From: Clostridiales bacterium
GTDB taxonomy: Bacteria; Bacillota; Clostridia; WRLR01
Direction of reading: 5' to 3'
Assembly: GCA_031263625.1 (NCBI GenBank)
Contig: JAISFK010000136.1
Location: 1 to 5,179, forward strand
Length of the DNA stretch: 5,179 bases
Made by a program: the position numbers and the translations under genes. Positions 1-5,179 of the stretch are shown piece by piece; position 1 is the first letter of the stretch, and every line of letters starts with the position of its first letter. The notes under the pieces are model-generated. The model was given only the letters and a program-made list of their open reading frames with translations, made no database searches and was not told where the DNA came from.

Positions 1-4
1 GGCA

Positions 5-358
5 ATGAATGACATGGCATCAAAAAAAGCGCTCAGGGCGGCGTATAGGGAGCGCGCGGTCAAAGGCGGCATATACGCCATAAGGCACACGGCGAGCGGC
101 AGGCTGCTCGTCGAGCAGACGGCGGACATGCAGGGCAGCGCCAACCGCTTCGAGTTCATGAAAAGCACAGGCGCATGCTTCAGCCTCAAGCTGCAGAAGG
201 ACTGGGACGCGGGGGCCGGCGCGGCCGCGTTCGCCTTCGAGGTCCTTGAGGAGCTGGACAAAGGCGCCGCGCAGACGGACGCGGAGTTTCGGGCCGACCT
301 GTCCGCGCTGAAAGAGCTGTGGCTGGACAAGCTGTCCGGCGCCGAGCTGTATAGTTGA
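5..358 (+). CDS. Small GIY-YIG-like protein with a degenerate nuclease motif, upstream of dnaE
   Basis: A 117-residue protein resembling the short single-domain GIY-YIG proteins often annotated beside dnaE in Bacillota. The GIY half is clear (Gly22-Ile23-Tyr24 in GGIYAIRHTASG). Where YIG is expected there is LLVEQTADMQG, so the second half of the motif is lost. An Arg that could match the catalytic Arg lies at 48 (NRFEF). The family-like segments LQKDW (63-67), FEVLEEL (78-84) and a C-terminal LKELWLDKL also match my memory of these proteins. There is no signal peptide or membrane segment. Nuclease activity is doubtful given the broken motif, and a DNA-binding or purely structural role is possible. 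ATG at 14 is an alternative start, four codons... three residues in; the window begins too close upstream to judge a ribosome binding site. The stop lies 6 bases before the dnaE ATG, which suggests co-transcription. Family assignment comes from recalled resemblance, not a search. Confidence 0.75.
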   Translation: MNDMASKKALRAAYRERAVKGGIYAIRHTASGRLLVEQTADMQGSANRFEFMKSTGACFSLKLQKDWDAGAGAAAFAFEVLEELDKGAAQTDAEFRADLSALKELWLDKLSGAELYS

Positions 359-364
359 AAGGGA
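358..364 (+). promoter_or_regulatory. Weak Shine-Dalgarno-like AAAGGGA before dnaE
   Basis: AAAGGGA overlaps the last base of the upstream stop codon and ends directly against the ATG at 365, which is too close to serve that start well. The in-frame ATG at 377 lies 13 bases after the GGG, somewhat far but more workable. The site therefore mildly favours initiation at 377. No other purine-rich candidate is visible nearby. Confidence 0.4.
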
Positions 365-3300
365 ATGGTCACAGACATGGATAGTGCCGGAAGCTTCGTC
401 CATCTGCACGTACACACGGAATACAGCCTGCTGGACGGCGCGTGCAGGATAAAGCCGCTCGTCGGGAGGGCGGCCGAGCTGGGCATGAAGGCCCTCGCGA
501 TAACGGATCACGGGGTCATGTTCGGCGTCGTCGATTTTTACAAGGAGGCGCTCAAGCAGGGGATCAAGCCCATCATCGGCTGCGAGGTCTACATGGCGGC
601 GCGCACGAGGACGGACAGGGTTTCCGGGCTGGACGGCAAATCCCGGCACCTCATTCTGCTCGCGAAGGACAACGCGGGCTACCGGAATCTCATGAAGCTC
701 GTGTCCGCGGGCTTCACGGAGGGCTATTACTACCGGCCGAGGATAGACTTTGACATCCTGGAGCGCCACAGCGAGGGGCTGATCGCGCTGAGCGCGTGCC
801 TGTCCGGGCACATCCCGGCCGCGATTCTGGGCGGAGACATGGACGAGGCCTCGCGGCTCACGCTCAAGTACAAGGGGATATTCGGCGAAAATTTTTATCT
901 CGAGCTCCAGGACGCCGGCCTGCCCGACCAGAAGCTCGCGAACAGCGCACTGATCAAGCTGTCCCGGAAGCACGGCGTGCCGCTGGTCGTCACGAACGAC
1001 GTGCACTACATAAGCCGCGAGGACGCGAAGGCGCAGGACGTGCTCATGTGCATACAGACCGGCAAGACGCTGGGGGACGCCGGGCGCATGAGGATGGAAT
1101 CCGACGAGTTCTATCTCAAGTCGGAGGATGAAATGCGCGAGCGCTTCAAGAATTTCGCGGCAGCGTTTGAGAACACGGCGCTCATAGCGGAACAGTGCTC
1201 GGTGGAGTTTGAATTTGGCAAGATCCGCCTGCCGCGATTCCAGCTGCCCGAAGGCGCCGGCGAGGCTGGCGGCGCGGACGACGGGGATGGCACGGCGGCA
1301 GGCGGCGCGTCGGACGGGCAAAATGGCGGCGCGGCGGCCGACAGCACAGGGGCAGATGGCGGGGCGGACGCGGATTCGGGCGGGGCGGGAATTGGTGGCG
1401 CGAGCGCACATAATGCCGGCGCGGCAACTGATGGTGCAGAAGCAGACGGCGCAGAAGCAGACGGCGCGGCAGGCACAGTGGCTGGCGGCGCGGGCAGCGT
1501 GGATGCAGACGGCGGGGCGGGCGCGGATTCGGGCGTGGCGGGAAGCGGTGGCGCGAGCGCGCATAATGCCGGAGCGGCAACTGATGGTGCAGGGGCCGAC
1601 AGCGCAGAGGCAAATGGCGCGGCGCAAGCAGAGCCGGCGCCCGCCCCTGCTTCGTTCAGGTATCTGCGGCAGCTGTGCCTCGAGGGCGTGAAAAAGCGCT
1701 ACAGGGCCAGCTTTGAAAGCGGCGGCGCCGCCCGCGACGGCGCTCAGCCGCCGGGCGGCGCCCGCAACGATACGCCGCCGTCCAGCGAGCCAGACGACGC
1801 CCGCGGCCCGCAGCAACCGGGCGACGCCCGCGCCGGCGCGCCCGCGCCGTCGGCCATTCTGGAGCGGCTCGAATACGAGCTGTCCGTCATCAGGCAGATG
1901 GGCTACGCGGACTACTTCCTGATCGTGTGGGACTACACGAAGTTCGCGCGGGACAGCGGCATCCCCGTGGGGCCGGGCAGGGGCTCGGGCGCCGGCAGCA
2001 TCGTAGCGTACTCGCTGGGCATAACGAACATCGACCCGCTCAAGTACAGCCTGCTGTTCGAGCGCTTCCTGAACCCCGAGCGCATCAGCATGCCGGACAT
2101 CGACATCGACTTCTGCTACGAGCGCCGGCAGGAGGTCATCGACTACGTCGTCGCCAAGTACGGCGGCGACCACGTGGCGCAGATCATCACGTTCGGGACG
2201 ATGGCGGCGCACTCCGCCGTGCGCGACGTCGGCAGGGCGCTCGACATACCCTACGACGAGGTGGACCGCATCGCGAAGATGATACCGCTCCAGCTGCGCA
2301 TGACGATCGGCGAGGCGCTGAAGATAAATCCCGATCTGAAGGCGGCGCGCGACAGCAGCCCCGTGTACATGGAGCTCATCGACATGGCGATGAAGCTAGA
2401 GGGGATGCCCCGCCACGCCTCCACCCATGCGGCCGGCGTCCTGATAACGGATCTGCCCGTCACGGAGTACGTGCCGCTGCAGAAGAACGACGACGTCGTG
2501 ACGACGCAGTTCCCGATGGGCGTCCTGGAGGAGCTGGGGCTGCTGAAGATGGATTTTCTCGGCCTCCGCACGCTGACGGTGATCAACGACACGCTCGAGG
2601 CCATACGCGAGGGGCGCGGCGCGGGCGTAGACATCGACGCCATCGACATGGCGGACGCGAACGTATACAGGATGATCGGCGAGGGCAGGACGTCCGGCGT
2701 GTTCCAGCTTGAAAGCGGCGGCATGACGCAGTTCATGAAGGAGCTCCAGCCCAGCGGCATAGAGGACATCATAGCGGGCAACGCGCTGTTCCGGCCGGGG
2801 CCGATGGACTCCATACCCCGCTACATCGAGGGCAAGGCGAACCGGGGGCGCGTCCGCTACGACCACCCCACGCTCGAGCACATACTGGACGTCACCTACG
2901 GCTGCATCGTGTACCAGGAGCAGGTCATGCAGATCGTGCGCGACCTGGCGGGCTACTCGCTTGGCATGGCCGACCTCGTGCGGCGCGCCATGTCGAAGAA
3001 GAAGCACGACGTCATGGAGAAGGAGCGCGCGAATTTCATACACGGCGTCACGGACGCAAGCGGCAACGCGGTCGTCGCGGGCGCCGTGCGGAACGGCGTC
3101 CCAGAGGCCGTGGCGAACAAGATATTCGACGACATGCTGGACTTCGCGAGCTACGCGTTCCCCAAGGCCCACGCGACGGCCTACGCCGTCGTCGCCTACC
3201 AGACGGCGTGGCTCAAATACTACTACCCGGTGGAATTTATGGCCGCCATGATGAACAGCTGCATGGGCAGCGCGGACAGGGTCGCGTTTTACATCCAGGA

Positions 3301-5164
3301 GGCGCGGCAGATGGGCATTGACGTGCTGCCGCCGGACATAAACAGCAGCTTCGCGAAATTTTCGGTGTCGGGCGGCAACCTGCGCTTCGGCCTCGCGGCG
3401 ATAAAAAACGTCGGCGTGGGCGCGGTCGGCGAGATCATCGCCGAACGGCGGCGGCGCGGCGCGTTCCGCTCGTTCGTGGACTTCCTGCGGCGCACGGGGC
3501 AGGGCGGCGGCAGCCTGAACAAGCGGGGCATAGACAGCATGATCCGCTGCGGGGCGTTCGACTCGCTGAACCTGGCGCGGTCGAGCCTGGTCGCGTCTTT
3601 CGAGGGGCTGCTGGACGGCATCCAGTCGTCGCGCAGGAAGAACGTCGAGGGGCAGATGGGGCTGTTTGACAGCTTTGGCGCGGGCGCAATGGGAGCTGGC
3701 GCAATGGGAGCTGGCGCAAACGCAAGTGCTGGCACGGCGGGCGTCGGCATGGGCGCAATGGGCGCCGGCATGGCCGCAGCGGGCGCTGATGCCAATGCGG
3801 GCGGCGCGGGCATGGGCGCAAACGCGGGCACGGGCACGAACGCCAGTGCGGCCGGTGCAGGCGTGGATGCCAGTGCGGCCGGCGCTGGCGCGGGCGCCGG
3901 CATGGCTATCGCCGGCCCCAGCGCGGACGACGCCCACATCCCCGCCCTGCCCGAATTTACGCGCTCCGCCATGCTCAACATGGAGAAGGAAATGCTGGGG
4001 CTTTACGTGTCCGGCCACCCGCTCGACGAATACATCGGCCTGATCCGGCGCCATGCGGACTGCGACACGAGCGTGTTCACGAGCGAGGCGTCCGACGACG
4101 GCCAGCGCGACGACGGCCAGCGCGAGGCGGCCGGGCTTGCGGAGCATGAGCATGGGCAGGCGGCGGGCATGGAACCTGCGGGCCTGGCCTCCGAAAGGTT
4201 CGGCTCCGCAGGGCATGGCTCAGCAGGCGCAGGAGCGGGAGCGGGCGCAGGAGCGGGAGCGGGAGCAGGCTCAGGCGGCGCCGGCGCCGGCCCGCAAGGC
4301 CAAAGCCCGCAAGGCCAAAGCCCGCAGGGCCCGCCCGTCTCGGACGGCCAGACGGTCGTGATTGGCGGCGTCATTTCCGGCGTCAAGACGAAGCTGACGA
4401 AAAGCAACGCGATCATGGCGTTCGCCACCCTTGAGGACATGAGCGGCTCCGTCGAGCTGCTGCTGTTCCCGAGGATATACGAGAAGTTCGGCAAGCTGTT
4501 CAGCGCAGACAACATCGTCCTCGCGCGGGGCAGGATCACGGCGAAGGAGGACGAGGCGGCAAAGCTCATATGCGAGGACGCGACGCTCGTGCGCGACGCG
4601 GCGCTGGGCGACGGAGGCGGCGCGCAGGACATGGCCGGGCTTGAGGGCCGCGTCGCGGCCTGGCGGCGCGGCTGGCACGGCGCGGGCGACTACGCCGGCG
4701 GCAACTATGCCGCCCGTGACTATGCCGCCCGCGATTACGCCAGCGGCGGTATGAACGGCAGCGCGAACGGCGCAGCAAACGGCGGCGCCGGATTCGGCTA
4801 TGGCGGCGGATCGAACGGCGGCGCCGGTTTCGGCGCGGCGCAGGCAGACGGCGCATACGGGGGCATGGCGGCGGGCGGCGCATACGGCGGCCCGCAGGCA
4901 GTGCGCGCCGGCGGGCAGAGCGCCCAAAGCGCCCAGGTCGGCCAGACGCTGTACATACGGATCAACGGCGACGAGCCCAAGCCGCTTATGGATTCCACGC
5001 TGGCCGCGCTGAAATTCTTTTCCGGGCGCACGCCGGTGGCGCTGTTCAACTGCAAAAACAGGACAATCAAAGCGCTTGGCGCGGAATACGGCGTAAAGCT
5101 GTGCGAAACGCTCCTGAACGAGTGCGCCGAGCGCTTCGGCGCGGAAAACGTGAGGCTGAAATAA
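365..5164 (+). CDS. dnaE: DNA polymerase III alpha subunit (DnaE) with five low-complexity insertions
   Basis: Catalytic subunit of the replicative DNA polymerase: 5'-to-3' DNA synthesis at the fork, cytoplasmic, clamp-tethered. It has 1599 residues against about 1100-1180 usual. Order: PHP domain about 11-290 (HLHVHTEYSLLDG 13-25, ITDHG 46-50, GCEVY 72-76, TNDVHY 210-215). The palm has GPGRGSGAGS 536-545, PDIDIDF 577-583 with catalytic Asp residues, and the third Asp at 730 in KMDFLGL. Fingers include FQLESGGM 780-787, FRPGP 809-813, YQEQVM 850-855, RRAMSKKK 873-880 and FPKAHATAY 932-940. Tandem HhH is about 1008-1068, the clamp motif QMGLF 1097-1101, LGLYVSGHPL 1211-1220, OB fold about 1330-1410 and C-terminal domain about 1526-1599. 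About 450 extra Gly/Ala-rich residues sit in five linkers and loops. The reading frame is intact throughout and no catalytic residue is missing. ATG at 377 (1595 residues) is an equal or better start, because the ribosome binding site fits it better. Identity is certain; subtype (DnaE1 or DnaE3) is not resolved. Confidence 0.98.
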   Translation: MVTDMDSAGSFVHLHVHTEYSLLDGACRIKPLVGRAAELGMKALAITDHGVMFGVVDFYKEALKQGIKPIIGCEVYMAARTRTDRVSGLDGKSRHLILLAKDNAGYRNLMKLVSAGFTEGYYYRPRIDFDILERHSEGLIALSACLSGHIPAAILGGDMDEASRLTLKYKGIFGENFYLELQDAGLPDQKLANSALIKLSRKHGVPLVVTNDVHYISREDAKAQDVLMCIQTGKTLGDAGRMRMESDEFYLKSEDEMRERFKNFAAAFENTALIAEQCSVEFEFGKIRLPRFQLPEGAGEAGGADDGDGTAAGGASDGQNGGAAADSTGADGGADADSGGAGIGGASAHNAGAATDGAEADGAEADGAAGTVAGGAGSVDADGGAGADSGVAGSGGASAHNAGAATDGAGADSAEANGAAQAEPAPAPASFRYLRQLCLEGVKKRYRASFESGGAARDGAQPPGGARNDTPPSSEPDDARGPQQPGDARAGAPAPSAILERLEYELSVIRQMGYADYFLIVWDYTKFARDSGIPVGPGRGSGAGSIVAYSLGITNIDPLKYSLLFERFLNPERISMPDIDIDFCYERRQEVIDYVVAKYGGDHVAQIITFGTMAAHSAVRDVGRALDIPYDEVDRIAKMIPLQLRMTIGEALKINPDLKAARDSSPVYMELIDMAMKLEGMPRHASTHAAGVLITDLPVTEYVPLQKNDDVVTTQFPMGVLEELGLLKMDFLGLRTLTVINDTLEAIREGRGAGVDIDAIDMADANVYRMIGEGRTSGVFQLESGGMTQFMKELQPSGIEDIIAGNALFRPGPMDSIPRYIEGKANRGRVRYDHPTLEHILDVTYGCIVYQEQVMQIVRDLAGYSLGMADLVRRAMSKKKHDVMEKERANFIHGVTDASGNAVVAGAVRNGVPEAVANKIFDDMLDFASYAFPKAHATAYAVVAYQTAWLKYYYPVEFMAAMMNSCMGSADRVAFYIQEARQMGIDVLPPDINSSFAKFSVSGGNLRFGLAAIKNVGVGAVGEIIAERRRRGAFRSFVDFLRRTGQGGGSLNKRGIDSMIRCGAFDSLNLARSSLVASFEGLLDGIQSSRRKNVEGQMGLFDSFGAGAMGAGAMGAGANASAGTAGVGMGAMGAGMAAAGADANAGGAGMGANAGTGTNASAAGAGVDASAAGAGAGAGMAIAGPSADDAHIPALPEFTRSAMLNMEKEMLGLYVSGHPLDEYIGLIRRHADCDTSVFTSEASDDGQRDDGQREAAGLAEHEHGQAAGMEPAGLASERFGSAGHGSAGAGAGAGAGAGAGAGSGGAGAGPQGQSPQGQSPQGPPVSDGQTVVIGGVISGVKTKLTKSNAIMAFATLEDMSGSVELLLFPRIYEKFGKLFSADNIVLARGRITAKEDEAAKLICEDATLVRDAALGDGGGAQDMAGLEGRVAAWRRGWHGAGDYAGGNYAARDYAARDYASGGMNGSANGAANGGAGFGYGGGSNGGAGFGAAQADGAYGGMAAGGAYGGPQAVRAGGQSAQSAQVGQTLYIRINGDEPKPLMDSTLAALKFFSGRTPVALFNCKNRTIKALGAEYGVKLCETLLNECAERFGAENVRLK
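1253..1651 (+). repeat. DnaE insertion 1: acidic Ala/Gly/Asp-rich block with a 51-residue-spaced duplication
   Basis: Residues about 297-429 replace what is normally a short linker between the PHP domain (ending near LPRFQLPE) and the helix FRYLRQLCLEGVKKRY. The block has many Asp and Glu and no Lys or Arg. It contains a 40-residue imperfect duplication: copy A 1352-1471 (residues 330-369) and copy B 1505-1624 (residues 381-420), offset 153 bp. The core GGASAHNAGAATDGA is identical in both copies. Within copy A, the 15-bp unit GCAGAAGCAGACGGC (AEADG) is perfectly duplicated at 1436-1450 and 1451-1465. GCA is a common Ala codon here (about 15 occurrences) but nearly absent from the palm and fingers. 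Likely disordered; no function is known. Confidence 0.9.
1718..1849 (+). repeat. DnaE insertion 2: Pro/Arg/Asp-rich linker with G-D-A-R-like repeats
   Basis: Residues about 452-495 lie between KKRYRASFE and AILERLEYELSVIRQMGYADYF, where the family usually has only a few residues. Four imperfect short units can be read: GGAARDG, GGARNDT, DDARGPQ and GDARAGA. The block mixes Arg with Asp/Glu and many Pro, so it differs in chemistry from insertion 1 even though only 22 residues separate them. Codon use is GC-rich like the core. Likely a disordered loop on the edge of the palm. Confidence 0.8.
3653..3667 (+). other. Sliding-clamp-binding pentapeptide QMGLF in DnaE
   Basis: Residues 1097-1101 read Gln-Met-Gly-Leu-Phe, matching the Q-x-x-L-F type of beta-clamp-binding motif. 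It sits after the helix-hairpin-helix segment and before the OB fold, the same place as QADMF in Escherichia coli DnaE. It probably tethers the polymerase to the clamp for processive synthesis. Insertion 3 starts only three residues later. Confidence 0.8.
3677..3925 (+). repeat. DnaE insertion 3: Gly/Ala/Met-rich, nearly uncharged block
   Basis: Residues about 1105-1187 lie between the clamp-binding motif and the conserved PALPEFTRSAMLNMEKEMLGLYVSGHPL segment. Composition is Gly, Ala, Met, Asn, Ser and Thr, with only two Asp and no Lys, Arg or Glu. A perfect 15-bp tandem duplication GGCGCAATGGGAGCT (GAMGA) occupies 3683-3697 and 3698-3712, and its first 6 bases recur at 3713-3718. Seven Met in the block is unusual for disordered sequence. 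It would lengthen the tether between clamp site and OB fold. Confidence 0.88.
4085..4348 (+). repeat. DnaE insertion 4: DDGQR repeats, Gly-Ala run and PQGQS repeats before the OB fold
   Basis: Residues about 1241-1328 interrupt the stretch between SGHPLDEYIGLIRRHADCDTSVF and the OB fold (TVVIGGVISGVKTKL). Three tandem duplications are visible. The first is 15 bp GACGACGGCCAGCGC at 4094-4108 and 4109-4123 (DDGQR). The second is 18 bp GGCGCAGGAGCGGGAGCG at 4226-4243 and 4244-4261, inside eight uninterrupted Ala-Gly pairs (4223-4270). The third is 15 bp CCCGCAAGGCCAAAG at 4291-4305 and 4306-4320 with a partial third copy (PQGQS). All are perfect copies in multiples of three, so the frame is kept. 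Confidence 0.9.
4607..4930 (+). repeat. DnaE insertion 5: Gly/Asn/Tyr/Phe-rich block between OB fold and C-terminal domain
   Basis: Residues about 1415-1522 separate the OB fold (ending ICEDATLVRDAAL) from the C-terminal domain (GQTLYIRINGDEPKPL). Four 15-bp units encode [D/N]YA[A/G][G/R] and related forms: 4688-4702, 4703-4717, 4718-4732 and 4733-4747. A 21-bp unit encoding NGGAGFG occurs at 4778-4798 and 4814-4834, differing at one base. GAYGG occurs at 4850-4864 and 4877-4891. A short stretch near 1423-1437 (MAGLEGRVAAWRRGW) looks less repetitive and may be a helix. Tyr, Phe and Arg spaced by Gly and Asn is a composition seen in adhesive low-complexity tails; that parallel is inference. 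Confidence 0.88.
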
Positions 5165-5179
5165 GGCGGCGCCGCGCCG

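Noticed and set aside
22..28. Seven-A run near the start of the first gene as a phase-variation tract
   Set aside because: It encodes two Lys codons plus the end of a Ser codon and is short. Without variants or a second frame to switch to, there is no support.
1352..1624. CRISPR-like array
   Set aside because: The repeats are imperfect, coding and in frame, with no unique spacers of uniform length.
1209..1691. Shifted + frame through insertion 1 giving an Arg/Ala/Gln-rich protein
   Set aside because: It is the repeat read out of frame. The DnaE frame joins conserved motifs on both sides without interruption.
20..2212. Very long open frame on the minus strand (730 codons)
   Set aside because: It lies wholly opposite the GIY-YIG-like gene and dnaE. 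Its protein is Arg/His/Val/Ala-rich with no recognisable domain, as expected when a GC-rich gene lacks stops on the complementary strand.
2396..4216. Second long minus-strand open frame (606 codons)
   Set aside because: Again fully antisense to dnaE motifs that are plainly real, with biased Arg/His/Ala composition and no family features.
1253..4930. Intein or mobile element insertion in dnaE
   Set aside because: dnaE often hosts inteins, but none of the blocks shows splicing motifs (Cys/Ser start, His-Asn end) or a homing endonuclease, and there are no terminal inverted repeats or target duplications.
5165..5179. GC-rich palindromic start after the dnaE stop as a terminator
   Set aside because: Only 15 bases remain (GGCGGCGCCGCGCCG). 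GGCGCC is self-complementary, but no stem-loop with a T-tract can be shown before the window ends.

Overview
The window holds two closely packed genes on the + strand: a short GIY-YIG-like protein (5-358) and, six bases later, a very large dnaE, the catalytic alpha subunit of DNA polymerase III (365-5164). Nothing else can be supported. The only non-coding bases are 1-4, 359-364 and 5165-5179. The long open frames on the opposite strand and in the shifted + frames are shadows of the GC-rich codon pattern.

The DNA is very GC-rich, but the core coding sequence still uses ATA (Ile) and AGG (Arg) freely. A small degenerate GIY-YIG protein immediately upstream of dnaE is an arrangement I associate with anaerobic Bacillota (Clostridia-like lineages). 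That placement is inference from protein resemblance and gene order and is not firm.

The polymerase core is complete and looks functional. It has an N-terminal PHP domain with all nine expected metal-ligand positions, the palm with GPGRGSGAGS and PDIDIDF plus the third catalytic Asp, fingers, tandem helix-hairpin-helix, a clamp-binding pentapeptide (QMGLF), an OB fold and a C-terminal domain. The unusual part is about 450 extra residues of Gly/Ala-rich low-complexity sequence. They lie in five blocks, each at an interdomain linker or surface loop: 1253-1651, 1718-1849, 3677-3925, 4085-4348 and 4607-4930. Removing them leaves about 1140 residues, the normal size for the family. The blocks differ in chemistry: acidic; mixed-charge Pro-rich; nearly uncharged Met/Gly/Ala; a Gly-Ala run with Pro-Gln-Gly repeats; and Gly/Asn/Tyr/Phe-rich. 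Four of the five carry tandem duplications of 15 bp, and one of these also carries an 18-bp duplication, so growth has stayed in frame.

The two genes are probably co-transcribed. DnaE synthesises DNA at the replication fork, tethered to the sliding clamp. The role of the upstream protein is unknown. I see no new multi-gene system here. The noteworthy object is the repeat-inflated replicative polymerase itself.
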